A DNA stretch of 64,000 bases from Burkholderiales bacterium (GCA_019744975.1 JAIETP010000006.1:81563-145562), one strand, 5' to 3'; shown: positions 52,048 through 61,648, numbered from the stretch's first letter. The notes: generated from the letters alone by a model not told the origin. Translations and numbers: made by a program.

Positions 52048-53247
52048 ATGACCCACGCCGCCGGCCGCCATTTCCTGCAAATCCCCGGACCCAGTACCGT
52101 GCCCGAGCGCGTGATGCGCGCCATCGACATGCCGGTCATCGACCATCGCGGTCCGGAATTCGCGCAGCTCGGCAAGGATGTACTCGCCGGCATGAAACGC
52201 GTGTTCAAAACCAAGGGCGACGTGATCATTTATCCGGCATCGGGTACCGGCGCCTGGGAAGCGGCGCTGGTCAACACGCTGTCTCCGGGCGACAGCGTGT
52301 TGATGTATGAAAGCGGCCAGTTCGCCACGCTGTGGCAGAACCTCGCGCTGCGCCTCGGACTCAAGCCGGAGTTCATCGCCGGCGACTGGCGCCACGGCGC
52401 CGATCCCGCGGCGATCGAAGCGCGGCTCATCGCCGATAAAGGCCACAGTATCAAGGCGGTGTGTGTCGTGCATAACGAAACCTCCACCGGCGCCACTTCG
52501 CGCATCGGCGAAGTGCGCAAGGCGATCGACCGCGCGAAACATCCCGCGCTGTTCATGGTCGACACCATCTCCGGGCTGGGTTCGGTCGATTACCGCCATG
52601 ACGAATGGGAGGTCGACGTCACCGTCGGCGGCTCACAAAAAGGCCTGATGCTGCCGCCGGGACTGTCCTTCAACGCCGTTTCGGCGAAAGCACTCGCCGC
52701 GAACAAGACCGCGAAACTGCCGCGCTCCTACTGGTCTTGGGAAGAAATGCTCGGACCCAACAAGAACGGCTTTTTCCCGTACACGCCCGCGACCAATCTG
52801 CTCTACGGCTTGCGTGAAGCATTGAAAATGCTGCTCGACGAGGAAGGCCTCGACCATGTATTCGCGCGCCATCAGCGCCATGCCGAAGCCACACGTCGCG
52901 CGGTCAATGCCTGGGGGCTCGAAGTGCTGTGCCAGAACCCGGCCGAATACTCCGGCGTGCTGACCGCGGTGCTGATGCCCGCAGGCCACAGCGAAGTCGC
53001 GTTCCGCAAAGTCGTGCTGGAACATTTCAACATGTCGCTGGGCAGCGGGCTCGGCAAAATCGCCGACAAGGTGTTCCGCATCGGCCACCTCGGTGATTTC
53101 AACGACCTCACCTTGATGGGTACGTTGGCCGGCGTTGAAATGGGCCTGGAAATCGCCGGTGTGCCGCACAAAAAGGGCGGCGTGGCCGCGGCGATGAATT
53201 ATCTGATCGGCGAAAAAACCGCAGCACGCACCGCCAAGGCCGCCTGA
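52048..53247 (+). CDS. Class V aminotransferase (alanine/serine-glyoxylate aminotransferase-like)
   Basis: The 399-residue PLP enzyme has FLQIPGPSTVPERVMRAI, IIYPASGTGAWEAALVNTLS and the PLP lysine in VTVGGSQKGLMLPPGLSF, all typical of serine- or alanine-glyoxylate aminotransferases. It would convert glyoxylate to glycine. The ATG at 52048 has GGAG 7 bases upstream; the ATG at 52042 is too close to it. Divergence from a GntR/hydroxyacid oxidase unit suggests a glycolate/glyoxylate or related 2-oxoacid route. Confidence 0.88.
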   Translation: MTHAAGRHFLQIPGPSTVPERVMRAIDMPVIDHRGPEFAQLGKDVLAGMKRVFKTKGDVIIYPASGTGAWEAALVNTLSPGDSVLMYESGQFATLWQNLALRLGLKPEFIAGDWRHGADPAAIEARLIADKGHSIKAVCVVHNETSTGATSRIGEVRKAIDRAKHPALFMVDTISGLGSVDYRHDEWEVDVTVGGSQKGLMLPPGLSFNAVSAKALAANKTAKLPRSYWSWEEMLGPNKNGFFPYTPATNLLYGLREALKMLLDEEGLDHVFARHQRHAEATRRAVNAWGLEVLCQNPAEYSGVLTAVLMPAGHSEVAFRKVVLEHFNMSLGSGLGKIADKVFRIGHLGDFNDLTLMGTLAGVEMGLEIAGVPHKKGGVAAAMNYLIGEKTAARTAKAA

Positions 53248-53413
53248 CCGGCAGCATCGCGCAGCCGACACAGGCACGGCCCATGCATGAAGCGCCATGG
53301 CGCCCATGGAAGTCCATATCGTGCCGATGCAATGGTATGCTCGACTCTGCCCGGGACCGATCAATCTGATCACAGCTGACGAGTTCCGGGGTTACAACCA
53401 TAACGGAGGAGTC

Positions 53414-54379
53414 ATGTTCAAACACTCAGCAATTGTTGTCGCCGCGCTGTTCGCAGCCATTCCCGCAGCACAGGCCCAGTCCTCGTATCCCGAACGTCCG
53501 ATCCGCATGATCGTGCCTTTCGCCCCCGGCGGCGGCAGCGACATCAGCGCCCGCACCATGACCGACGCTTTCGGTGAGGCGCTGGGCACCACCATCGTCG
53601 TCGACAACCGTCCCGGTGCCGGCAGTACGCTGGGCGCGGATATCGCCAGCAAGGCGTCCCCCGACGGTTACACCCTGTTCCTCGGCAACATCAGCCTGGC
53701 TTTTAATGCCGCGCTGTACAAAAAACTGCCGTTCAACGCGATTCGCGATTTCGCGCCAATCTCGCTGGCCACCGAACAGCCCAACATCATCGTCGCCCAC
53801 TCGTCGCTGCCGGCAAAAACCCTGCAGGAGTTTGTCGCGCTGGCGAAGTCGCAACCGGGCAAGCTGACTTATGCGTCAGCGGGTCTGGGTTCGGGCACGC
53901 ACCTGGCGATGGAAATGCTGATGATGTCGCAGAACATCAAACTGATCCACGTGCCGTACAAAGGCACCGGACCTGCGATCACCGCCCTGCTCGGCAACGA
54001 AACCAACGCGTTCATGTCGACCTTTGCCTCTGCGCTGCCCCATGTCAAAAGCGGCCGGCTGAGCGGCATTGCGGTGACCACCAAAACCCGCTCGCCCGTA
54101 TTGCCGGATGTACCCACGGTCGAACAATCGGGGGTGCCGGGATTCGAGTACGCCACCTGGTATGGAATACTGACGCAGTCCGCCGTGCCAAAATCGATCA
54201 TCGAAAAACTGAACAAAACCATCGTCTCCGTGATGAGCAAACCCGAAATGAAACAGCGCTACGAGCGCCAGGGCATGCAGGCCATTCCGGGTACTTCGGC
54301 GGAGTTCGTCAAACATCTCCGCAGCGAAACGGATAAATGGGCTAAAGTCGTGCGCGAAGCCAAAATCCCGCAGCAATAA
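53414..54379 (+). CDS. Bug/TctC-family periplasmic solute-binding protein
   Basis: The 321-residue protein has a signal peptide (MFKHSAIVVAALFAAIPAAQA) and Bug motifs YPERPIRMIVPFAPGGGSDI, VVDNRPGAGSTLGADIASK and GLGSGTHLAMEMLMM. GGAGG precedes the ATG at 53414. It starts 167 bases after the aminotransferase stop; that gap holds a GCGCCATGGCGC palindrome (53292-53303) but no gene. It is followed by a hydratase gene 10 bases on, so it may carry the acid that enters that pathway. Confidence 0.9.
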   Translation: MFKHSAIVVAALFAAIPAAQAQSSYPERPIRMIVPFAPGGGSDISARTMTDAFGEALGTTIVVDNRPGAGSTLGADIASKASPDGYTLFLGNISLAFNAALYKKLPFNAIRDFAPISLATEQPNIIVAHSSLPAKTLQEFVALAKSQPGKLTYASAGLGSGTHLAMEMLMMSQNIKLIHVPYKGTGPAITALLGNETNAFMSTFASALPHVKSGRLSGIAVTTKTRSPVLPDVPTVEQSGVPGFEYATWYGILTQSAVPKSIIEKLNKTIVSVMSKPEMKQRYERQGMQAIPGTSAEFVKHLRSETDKWAKVVREAKIPQQ

Positions 54380-54389
54380 CCCGGCACGC

Positions 54390-55172
54390 ATGACCTCCGA
54401 AACCCTCCTCACCACCCGTGACGGCGCCATTGCCACCGTCACGCTGAACCGCCCGGACAAACTCAATGCCCTGAACCGGGAAATGTGGGAGGAACTCGGC
54501 CGGACCATGCGCCGCTTGTCGGGCAATGACGCGCTGCGCTGCATCGTGTTGCGCGGCGCCGGCGGCAAAGCCTTCGCGGCGGGCGCCGATATCGCCGAAT
54601 TCGCCACTGAGCGCGCCAACGCACGCCAGGCCAAACAGTATGGCGAACTGATCCACAGCGCGATGCAGGCGGTCGCGCAATGCCGCCACCCGACCGTCGC
54701 CATGATCGAAGGCGCCTGCATCGGCGGCGGTCTCGAAATCGCCTCGATGTGCGACATGCGGATCTGCGGCACTTCCAGCCGTTTCGGCGTGCCGATCAAC
54801 AAATTGGGATTGACCATGGCCTACGGCGAACTCGCCGGCCTGCTGGCGCTGGCGGGACGCGCGGTGACGCTGGAAATCCTGCTCGAAGGCCGCGTCTTCG
54901 ACGCCGCCGAGGCCTGGCGCAAACGGCTGGTCAACCGCGTCGTTGCCGATGATCAGGTCGAGGCTGAAAGTTATGCGCTGGCCCAGCGCATCGCCGATGG
55001 TGCCCCGCTGGTTGCGCGCTGGCACAAACAGTTCATCGAACGCCTGACCGTGCAGGCCAACATCGCGCCCGAGGAATGGGATGTCGGCTTCGCCTGTTTC
55101 GACACCGACGATTACCGCGAAGGCGTGCGCGCCTTTCTCGACAAAACCAAACCGGAATTCAAGGGCCGCTAA
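54390..55172 (+). CDS. Enoyl-CoA hydratase/isomerase family protein
   Basis: The 260-residue crotonase has AFAAGADIAEF (oxyanion hole), GACIGGGLEIASMCDMRIC and RFGVPINKLGLTMAYGELAGLL. The C-terminal GAPLVARWHKQFIERL and DTDDYREGVRAFLDKTKPEF are nearly the same as in the protein at 39621, making the two paralogues. Its TAA overlaps the next ATG (TAATG). With the acyl-CoA dehydrogenase downstream, a role in degrading a dicarboxyl- or branched-chain-CoA is plausible. Confidence 0.9.
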   Translation: MTSETLLTTRDGAIATVTLNRPDKLNALNREMWEELGRTMRRLSGNDALRCIVLRGAGGKAFAAGADIAEFATERANARQAKQYGELIHSAMQAVAQCRHPTVAMIEGACIGGGLEIASMCDMRICGTSSRFGVPINKLGLTMAYGELAGLLALAGRAVTLEILLEGRVFDAAEAWRKRLVNRVVADDQVEAESYALAQRIADGAPLVARWHKQFIERLTVQANIAPEEWDVGFACFDTDDYREGVRAFLDKTKPEFKGR

Positions 55173-55909
55173 TGCGGATACTGTTCACGCTGCTGCTGGC
55201 GCTGGCCAGTTTCGGTTGTTACGCCCAGGCTGATTATGCCCGCGAACAACGCTGGGCCGATGAGATCACGCCGGCAATATTGGTCGGCGACCCGGTGCAA
55301 CTCGCGTTACCGGCAGGCCGCAAATTCCTCGGCATTTACGCACCCAACAGCAAAGCACAGGCCGGCGTTGTCGTCGTGCACGGTCTCGGCGTACATCCGG
55401 ACTGGGGCCTGATCAATCCGTTGCGCAGCCAGCTGGCGGAACAGGGTTATGCCACGCTGTCGGTGCAGATGCCGGTCCTCGCCGCGGAGCTGCGCGCAGA
55501 CCGTTATTCGCCGCTGCTTCCGGAAGCCGCAGCGCGGATCGCGGTTGCGGTGAAATTCCTGCAGGACAAAGGACACAAAAAAATCGCCATTGTGTCGTAC
55601 AGCTTCGGCTCACGCATGGCCAATGTGCTGCTGAACCAGCCCGATGCGCCCGCCATCGCCGCCTGGGTATCCATCGGCATCGTCGGCGAATACACCAAAC
55701 CGGAGACTTTCAAGTCACCGGTACTCGACCTCTACGGCGAAAAGGATTTTCCGGAAATACTCGAACTTGCCGCCCAGCGTGCGGCCGCCATTCAGAAAAT
55801 CCGCGGTTCGGCGCAAATCCGCGTCGCCGGCGCCGACCATTTTTTTAACGGCATGGACAAGGAACTGGTAAACACCGTGAAACAGTTTCTCGACCGGGCC
55901 ACGCGCTGA
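55172..55909 (+). CDS. Exported alpha/beta-hydrolase-like protein (DUF3530-like)
   Basis: The 245-residue protein has a short signal peptide ([18 protein letters not shown]), possibly a lipoprotein-type Cys at residue 16. The hydrolase core includes [19 protein letters not shown], the nucleophile-elbow-like [13 protein letters not shown] (Ser in SYSFGS) and the late His in [12 protein letters not shown]. Such proteins are poorly characterised; some resemble periplasmic esterases. It is coupled to the hydratase by TAATG and lies just before the acyl-CoA dehydrogenase. Confidence 0.75.
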   Translation: MRILFTLLLALASFGCYAQADYAREQRWADEITPAILVGDPVQLALPAGRKFLGIYAPNSKAQAGVVVVHGLGVHPDWGLINPLRSQLAEQGYATLSVQMPVLAAELRADRYSPLLPEAAARIAVAVKFLQDKGHKKIAIVSYSFGSRMANVLLNQPDAPAIAAWVSIGIVGEYTKPETFKSPVLDLYGEKDFPEILELAAQRAAAIQKIRGSAQIRVAGADHFFNGMDKELVNTVKQFLDRATR

Positions 55910-55931
55910 ATTCATCCCGACAACGGCAACC

Positions 55932-57134
55932 GTGACCACCGACTACACCGCAGTCACCCTCAGCGGCGGGCACTTCCAGTGGGACGACCCGCTGCTGCTG
56001 GAAACGCAGCTGACCGACGAAGAAAAAATGATCCGCGACACCGCGCGCCAGTACGCGCAGAAAAAACTGGCGCCGCGCATCCGCGACTGGAACCGCAATG
56101 AGACCTTTGATCCCGTCGTGATGCGCGAAATGGGCGCGCTCGGCTTTCTCGGCGCGCCGCTTGAGGGTTATGGCTGCGCCGGCATCGGTTATGTCGCCTA
56201 TGGTTTGATCATGCGTGAACTCGAGCGTGTCGACACCGCCTTTCGTTCTGCTTGCGGCGTACAAAGCGGCCTGGCGATGACGCCGATCTACGCTTACGGC
56301 ACCGAGGAACAACGACAAAAGTATTTGCCGAAAATGGTCACCGGCGAAATACTCGGCTGTTTCGGCCTCACCGAACCCGATCACGGCTCCGACCCCGGCA
56401 GCATGAAAACGCGCGCGCGCGGTGTCGACGGCGGCTACCGGCTGAGCGGCACCAAGCTGTGGATCACCCACGCCCCGATCGCCGACATCATGATTGTCTG
56501 GGCCAAGGACGACGGCGGCGTGATCCGCGGCTTTATCCTCGAACGCGGCATGGAAGGCCTGTCCACGCGCAAGATCGAAGGCAAATTTTCGGTGCGTGCC
56601 TCACCCACCGGCGAAATCGCCATGGACAACGTGTTTGTACCGGAAGCCAACCTGCTGCCGAATGTCAGCGGATTAAAAGGCCCCTTCGGCTGCCTGAACA
56701 ACGCGCGTTTCGTGATCTGCTGGGGCGCGCTGGGCGCGGCCGAGGCCTGCTGGCACACCGCGCGGCAATACACCATGGACCGCAAACAATTCGGCCGCCC
56801 GCTGGCGGCGAACCAGCTGATCCAGAAAAAACTCGCCGACATGCAATCGGAAATCGCTTTGGGCCTGCTCGCCTGCCTGCATGTCAGCCGGCTGCGCGAC
56901 GAAGGTCGTGCCTCACCGGAAATGGTATCGCTGCTCAAACGCAATTCCACCGGCAAGGCGCTGGACATCGCACGCCAGGCCCGCGACATGCTCGGTGGCA
57001 ACGGTATTTCCGATGAATTCCCGGTGATCCGGCACATGCTGAACCTCGAGACCGTCAACACGCTGGAAGGCACCCACGACATCCACGCGCTGGTGCTGGG
57101 GCGCGCGCAAACGGGACTGTCGGCATTCAACTGA
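55932..57134 (+). CDS. Acyl-CoA dehydrogenase, glutaryl-CoA dehydrogenase-like
   Basis: The 400-residue enzyme has the FAD-binding segment [35 protein letters not shown], and the catalytic base Glu in [17 protein letters not shown]. The N-terminal [20 protein letters not shown] and substrate-loop residues match glutaryl-CoA dehydrogenases, which also decarboxylate to crotonyl-CoA. The start is a GTG at 55932. It sits behind an enoyl-CoA hydratase that could use crotonyl-CoA. No gcdR-type regulator is adjacent. Confidence 0.9.
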   Translation: MTTDYTAVTLSGGHFQWDDPLLLETQLTDEEKMIRDTARQYAQKKLAPRIRDWNRNETFDPVVMREMGALGFLGAPLEGYGCAGIGYVAYGLIMRELERVDTAFRSACGVQSGLAMTPIYAYGTEEQRQKYLPKMVTGEILGCFGLTEPDHGSDPGSMKTRARGVDGGYRLSGTKLWITHAPIADIMIVWAKDDGGVIRGFILERGMEGLSTRKIEGKFSVRASPTGEIAMDNVFVPEANLLPNVSGLKGPFGCLNNARFVICWGALGAAEACWHTARQYTMDRKQFGRPLAANQLIQKKLADMQSEIALGLLACLHVSRLRDEGRASPEMVSLLKRNSTGKALDIARQARDMLGGNGISDEFPVIRHMLNLETVNTLEGTHDIHALVLGRAQTGLSAFN

Positions 57135-57144
57135 CGGCACGGCT

Positions 57145-58263
57145 GTGGCAGAACCGCTGAAAAACAGTTACGGCCCGGAAATTCCGCGCCGCATCGCCGC
57201 GATGATTGCCGAGGTGTATCCGGCGTTTCCGAAAACGTCTTTTTTGCGCGACGCACTCGCCGGTTACGAAGCGCTGGAACTGATGCCGCGCGGCCGGCAC
57301 ATCGCGCAAGCCCTGCGCAGCCACCTGCCGCAGGACGTGCCCGCGGCACTGGACATCCTGCTCGCTTCAATCGACGCTCCGGGCAATGACCGCGGCGGCC
57401 CACTGGCCTCCTTCCTGTTCATGCCGCATACGGTGTACGTTTCCGCTTACGCGCTGGATCACTTTGAAGCTGCGATGCGTGCGCAATATGTGCTGACGCA
57501 ACGTTTCACCGCCGAATTCAGCATCCGCCCCTTCATCGAAAAATATCCGGGACGCACACTGGCACAGTTGCGTACGTGGACAGAGGACCCCAGCCCGCAT
57601 GTGCGGCGCCTGGTTTCCGAGGGCACCCGTCCGCGCCTGCCCTGGGCGCCGCGGCTGCGCGCGCTGCAGCGCGACCCGCGCCCGGCACTCGAACTGCTGG
57701 AACTGCTGAAAGACGATCCGGAGCTCTATGTGCGACGCTCAGTGGCCAACCACCTGAACGACATCGGCAAAGATCATCCGGAACTGCTGACCACCATCGC
57801 CAAACGCTGGCTGAAAGACGCCGGCCCGGAACGGGCGTGGATCGTGCGCCATGCACTGCGTTCCGCTCTCAAACGCGGGGAAACCGGTGCGCTGGCGGTC
57901 TCGGGATTTGGCGCGAAAGCCGAGGTCGCGGTGCGCAAAGCCGAAATCACGCCGGCACGGGCACGCATCGGCGGCAAGGTGCGTATCGCGTTTGATCTCG
58001 TCAACAAACTGTCACGCAGCCAGCGCGTACTCGCTGACCTGCGGGTGCATTACCGGAAGGCCAATGGCAAAACCGGGCCGAAAGTGTTCAAGCTCAAAAC
58101 CGTCGAGCTCGCGTCCCGCGCATCGCTGCATTTCGAAAAAACCCTGTCGCTGGCCGACCTGACCACACGCCGGCATTACCCGGGCAAACACCGGGTTGAA
58201 GTGCTGCTCAACGGCCGCGCCCTGGCGCTGGGCGAATTCCTGCTGAGCAAACCCGGCCGCTAG
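57145..58263 (+). CDS. DNA alkylation repair protein (AlkC-like HEAT-repeat glycosylase)
   Basis: The 372-residue protein has an all-helical HEAT-like part. Markers are FIEKYPGRTLAQLRTWTEDP, HVRRLVSEGTRPRLPWAPRL and LYVRRSVANHLNDIGKDHPE, typical of the AlkC subfamily. About residues 255-370 form a beta-rich, Ig-like tail seen in AlkC proteins. The family removes N3-methylated purines. It begins at a GTG 10 bases after the dehydrogenase. Its stop overlaps the convergent gene (CTAG). Confidence 0.85.
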   Translation: MAEPLKNSYGPEIPRRIAAMIAEVYPAFPKTSFLRDALAGYEALELMPRGRHIAQALRSHLPQDVPAALDILLASIDAPGNDRGGPLASFLFMPHTVYVSAYALDHFEAAMRAQYVLTQRFTAEFSIRPFIEKYPGRTLAQLRTWTEDPSPHVRRLVSEGTRPRLPWAPRLRALQRDPRPALELLELLKDDPELYVRRSVANHLNDIGKDHPELLTTIAKRWLKDAGPERAWIVRHALRSALKRGETGALAVSGFGAKAEVAVRKAEITPARARIGGKVRIAFDLVNKLSRSQRVLADLRVHYRKANGKTGPKVFKLKTVELASRASLHFEKTLSLADLTTRRHYPGKHRVEVLLNGRALALGEFLLSKPGR

Positions 58264-58808
58264 CCAGCCTTTGCGCGCTCAATCCGGCGCCTGAGCAGCC
58301 GGCTCAGTGCCACGGTCAGCACAAACGCCGGAAACACCGCGATCAGTGCCGAGGTCGGGCCCCAGATGCGGAAGTATTCCGGCTCGGCGGTCGCACCGTC
58401 CGTGACATAAGCGGCATAAATCACGTAGTCGTCGTCGCTCACCTTGACTTCAACCCGCTGGCGGCCGCCCGCGGCATCGGCTGCGCTGAATCGCACGCGG
58501 GATTCCACACCACCGGCGCCCGGCACGGTAAACACGCCTTCCGGCGCCGGCAAACGCACATGCCACGGCCGCAGCGGCGGCGGATCCTTGCGCACAAACT
58601 GCGGCCAGCGCAGCAATTCATATTCCGGCGCCATGGCTGGTGTTGTCGCAGGTTGCACCGCGACCATCGGAAACAGCCGACTGGGGGTATTGCCCGGCGC
58701 ATAACGTTCGGCCGTCAGATACGTCGCCGCCCACGACAAAACCGTGACCAGCGCAAAAAAAACCGCCAGTTGCAATACCAGAATGCCGGTGCGGATGAGG
58801 AAACGCAT
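58260..58808 (-). CDS. Uncharacterised membrane protein with periplasmic domain
   Basis: I do not recognise the family of this 182-residue protein. It has an N-terminal membrane helix (residues ~8-30), a hydrophilic ~110-residue middle with beta-like segments (VESRVRFSAADAAGGRQRVE), and a C-terminal helix (ALIAVFPAFVLTVALSRLL) followed by a basic tail. The likely topology is both ends in the cytoplasm and the middle in the periplasm. Its end overlaps the AlkC-like gene. A MITE-like element lies just upstream of its start. Confidence 0.65.
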   Translation of the reverse strand: MRFLIRTGILVLQLAVFFALVTVLSWAATYLTAERYAPGNTPSRLFPMVAVQPATTPAMAPEYELLRWPQFVRKDPPPLRPWHVRLPAPEGVFTVPGAGGVESRVRFSAADAAGGRQRVEVKVSDDDYVIYAAYVTDGATAEPEYFRIWGPTSALIAVFPAFVLTVALSRLLRRRIERAKAG

Positions 58809-58850
58809 TATCGGTCCGTTGAAAAAATGATGCGCGAGCGCGTGGGGAGC

Positions 58851-59123
58851 CTAGGGTCTGTTAACCATTATTTCATGAGTGCGACGGCGACGATTTGGCC
58901 TCAGGGCTAGGAGCGTCGAGCGCGGTTTGCCCGTAGGCAAATGAGCGAAGGCGCGACAACGCACTGAGGCCAAATCGTCCCGTCCCTCCGGGTTGTGTCC
59001 AAAATCGCCACTGGCTGCGTTGCTTGCTTTGCCCATATTCTCGATATGGGCCGCAGCAAGCGTCTTGCCACTGACGATTTTGGACACAACGCATCTCACG
59101 AAATAATGGTTAACAGGCCCTAG
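58851..59123. mobile_element. 273-bp MITE-like element
   Basis: The ends are 29-bp inverted repeats with two mismatches (58851-58879 and 59095-59123), beginning CTAGGGTCTGTTAACC and ending GGTTAACAGGCCCTAG. CTAG at both edges is compatible with a YTAR target duplication as used by the IS5 group. Inside are further hairpins: GATTTGGCCTCAG with CTGAGGCCAAATC, and GTTGTGTCCAAAATCG with CGATTTTGGACACAAC. No credible coding frame is inside. The flanks up to 59252 hold nothing else. Confidence 0.75.
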
Positions 59124-59252
59124 CGACCAAGCGCACACGCGTACAAGTCGTTGATTTAACGAGAGCCAAAAAATCTTGTGTGTCAGTCAATAACATCAAT
59201 TTCGAGAATTTCAGCAACTGTCAGTACTCCATTAAATTGGACGTCTAATGTA

Positions 59253-60044
59253 ATGCTTCCGGCACGGGCGCGACACCCCGGCAACAGCCGGCTGTTGCGC
59301 GTAAACTTCAAACCACGCGGCCCACCACCGCTGTCCCGCCGCCAATCCCGGCGCCCGGACTTCATTCGCGAGCGCACCGTGCCAGGCTACGAAGTCGAAA
59401 CCGTCACCCTTCACGTCGGCGACAGCGATTTCCGTGTCCGCACCCTGCTCAACAAGCAGCAGTTCTCCGATCCCGATGGCGCGGCGGAACGCGCCGGCGT
59501 ATCCCCGGCGTCATGGCCGCTGTTCGGCGTGGTGTGGCCCGCTGGTCTGGCGCTGGCCGAAGTGATGAGCCGTTTTCCGGTCGAGGGCAAAAACATCCTT
59601 GAGCTCGGCTGCGGCATCGGCCTGGCCAGCCTGGTGCTCGCGCGCCGCGGCGCGCGCATCACCGCCTGCGACCACCATCCGCTGGCGGAAGATTTCCTGC
59701 GCCAGAATGCCGGGCTGAACGGACTCGCGCCGATCCGTTTTTTCACTGCGCCGTGGCTGGGCCCCAATCCGCTGCTCGGCCGTTTCGACATGATCATCGG
59801 CAGCGACCTGTTGTATGAACCCGACCACGCCGTGCTGCTCGCCGGCTTCATCGCCCACCACGCCAACCCCGCTGCACAGGTGCTGATTGCCGATCCGGGG
59901 CGGGGTTACGTCAGTGCATTCAGCTCGCTGCTGGCAACGCAGGGTTATCTGCGCAGCGCGCAGCCCATGCCGATGGCGGCATCGGTCGGCATGCCGGCAT
60001 CGCGCGGACGCTTGTACAGTTTTATCCGGCGCGAGCTTCCTTAA
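59253..60044 (+). CDS. Class I methyltransferase, protein-lysine-type (METTL20/ETFB-like)
   Basis: The protein has up to 263 residues. The core has GVVWPAGLALAEVM, ILELGCGIGLASLVLARRGA, ACDHHPLAEDFLRQNA and IIGSDLLYEPDHAVLL, typical of the METTL20/Nnt1-like group that methylates protein lysines or small amines. The start is uncertain: ATG 59253, GTG 59178, or GTG 59379 (222 residues, nearer usual length and just before PGYEVETVTLHVG). The first ~42 residues from 59253 are Arg/Pro-rich and may not be translated. Confidence 0.75.
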   Translation: MLPARARHPGNSRLLRVNFKPRGPPPLSRRQSRRPDFIRERTVPGYEVETVTLHVGDSDFRVRTLLNKQQFSDPDGAAERAGVSPASWPLFGVVWPAGLALAEVMSRFPVEGKNILELGCGIGLASLVLARRGARITACDHHPLAEDFLRQNAGLNGLAPIRFFTAPWLGPNPLLGRFDMIIGSDLLYEPDHAVLLAGFIAHHANPAAQVLIADPGRGYVSAFSSLLATQGYLRSAQPMPMAASVGMPASRGRLYSFIRRELP

Positions 60045-60059
60045 ACACGGGCCTGCAGC

Positions 60060-60986
60060 TCAGGGAATAATCAGCGTGCTGGGCGTCGTGCGGCGTAGCT
60101 GGCTGCGTCCGTCGGCACTGGTTGCCGCAATGGCATGTGCGGCGTTTTTGTCCATTTCCAGGATGTACAGGTTCTGCCCGCCGAAATGCGTCTCGGCGTA
60201 GCGGTAGGCCCGATGCAGTTTTTCGTCGAGGCGTTTCAGCGCATTCAGGTAAAACGCCGGCGTCTTGCTCAGCAGGTCCTTGCCGGACTTGTAGATGACC
60301 TTGATCTGGCCATCGGGCATCCTGCGGCGGGCAATGCCGCCGAGCACGAACTCCGGATACAGCCGGTCATGGCATTTCTCGAGATAGCAGCGGTCGGACA
60401 TCTGCGCGATGATATCGGCAGTGCCGAGGATCTCGCCGATGCGCCGCAGCAGCGGGTCCTTCATCCTGATGGTGTCGGCGTCGCGCTCGTAACCGGTGAA
60501 ATGCACCAGCACCGATGCGTCAGCCGCATGGCGTTTCAAGCCGATTTTGGGCAGATAAGTCCGCAGGAACTTCGCCCCGCGCCCGACATGGGTCAGCGTG
60601 TATTCCGCGCCAAAGCGGTGTTTGCGGTCGTTGCGCCTGCGCAGGTAGCCGACGTCGTGAAACAGCGCGATGACGATGCCGACATTGAACAGCTCCGGCG
60701 ACAACGCTGCGTTTTCTTTCCGGTCGCGCTGATAACCATCGAGCAGCCGCGCCATCGCCAGCGTTACATCCAGCACGTGCTGGATGTCGTGATACTCGGT
60801 GTCGCAGGGATGATAATCCGGATGTTTGCCGTGATACATCTGCGACAGGTCTTCGAACGCGCGCCGCATCGGCCGCGGATTGCCGCCCGGGTACAGGCCG
60901 TTGAAGAGCTTGATGACGTGATCGGAAACTTCGATCGGGTCGGTGGTGCGGATCTTGTCGGTGATGTCGAAATCGCTGCGGCGCAT
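60060..60986 (-). CDS. HD-domain phosphohydrolase-like protein
   Basis: The 308-residue protein has an HD-superfamily pattern: EYHDIQHVLDVTLAM (first His), IALFHDVGYLRR (the HD pair) and LGTADIIAQMSDR (late Asp), embedded in helices. This resembles PDEase- or HD-GYP-like metal hydrolases, but no GYP triad is seen and no partner domain is present. Substrate unknown. It is convergent with the methyltransferase, with 15 bases between stops, and stands alone on its strand. Confidence 0.75.
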   Translation of the reverse strand: MRRSDFDITDKIRTTDPIEVSDHVIKLFNGLYPGGNPRPMRRAFEDLSQMYHGKHPDYHPCDTEYHDIQHVLDVTLAMARLLDGYQRDRKENAALSPELFNVGIVIALFHDVGYLRRRNDRKHRFGAEYTLTHVGRGAKFLRTYLPKIGLKRHAADASVLVHFTGYERDADTIRMKDPLLRRIGEILGTADIIAQMSDRCYLEKCHDRLYPEFVLGGIARRRMPDGQIKVIYKSGKDLLSKTPAFYLNALKRLDEKLHRAYRYAETHFGGQNLYILEMDKNAAHAIAATSADGRSQLRRTTPSTLIIP

Positions 60987-61096
60987 GGTTTGTCTTCTTT
61001 CCTGTCCCGCAGTCTAACAACCGGCACGCTGCCACGCCATGTGGCGTTGCTTTTCCATCAGCATTTCCACCATTTTAATGAGTGGCAGACACCACC

Positions 61097-61112
61097 TGTG
61101 ACATTATTCACA
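61097..61112. promoter_or_regulatory. Perfect CRP-type site
   Basis: TGTGA-CATTAT-TCACA is an exact match to the CRP half-sites with the standard 6-base spacer, extended by C and G to an 18-bp palindrome (61096-61113). It lies 47 bases before the GlcG-like ATG, and 110 bases before the HD gene in the other direction. Control by a CRP/Vfr-like protein is inferred. Confidence 0.6.
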
Positions 61113-61159
61113 GACATGAACAGCATTCCCGAATCAACTGAACACAAGGAGAAACCCGC

Positions 61160-61576
61160 ATGCCCGACTACACGCCCCTGAGCTTCGTCAAGGTGCAGGC
61201 CGCCATGAACGCCATGACCGGCAAGGCCCTGCAGACCCCGGATGACGTCGTCGCCATCGCCATCGTCGACAACACCGGCAACCTCCTTGCCTATGCCCAG
61301 ACCGGTGCGCTGCGCCTGTTCAGCCGCCGCCACGCCATCCGCAAGGCCTACACCGCAGCGATCATGGCCACGGATACCGGAAGCAACGGCAAAAAACTGA
61401 AGGAACAGGGTCGCAGCATCAGCGAAATGGGTGACCTGCAACTGACCGGCATGCAGGGCGGACTGGTGATCAAGCGCGACGGCGTGATACTCGGCGGCAT
61501 CGGTGTCGGCGGTTATGACGGTGGACACCTCGACGAAGCGCTGGCGCAGGTCGGGCTGGAAGTATTACTACGATAA
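61160..61576 (+). CDS. GlcG/HbpS-family protein
   Basis: The 138-residue protein is a single GlcG/HbpS domain: FVKVQAAMNAMTGKALQTPD, VVAIAIVDNTGNLLAYAQTG, and the glycine-rich end GGIGVGGYDGGHLDEALA. GlcG occurs in glycolate operons and HbpS binds haem, but the biochemical role of most members is unknown. AAGGAG lies ahead of the ATG. It is preceded by a perfect CRP-type site and followed, after 105 bases, by a Bug binding protein. Confidence 0.88.
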   Translation: MPDYTPLSFVKVQAAMNAMTGKALQTPDDVVAIAIVDNTGNLLAYAQTGALRLFSRRHAIRKAYTAAIMATDTGSNGKKLKEQGRSISEMGDLQLTGMQGGLVIKRDGVILGGIGVGGYDGGHLDEALAQVGLEVLLR

Positions 61577-61642
61577 GTTGCTGCATTAAAGTGGTTCGCG
61601 TCGGGATGTGGCGATCAGGACATGGACAACATGCCACGTGTT

Positions 61643-61648
61643 TATAAT
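61643..61648 (+). promoter_or_regulatory. Candidate -10 box of the third Bug gene
   Basis: A perfect TATAAT lies 33 bases before the ATG at 61682. No good -35 box was found at the usual distance, so this is tentative. Confidence 0.4.

Noticed and set aside
53292..53303. GCGCCATGGCGC palindrome as a terminator
   Set aside because: No T run follows; chance palindromes are common at this GC.
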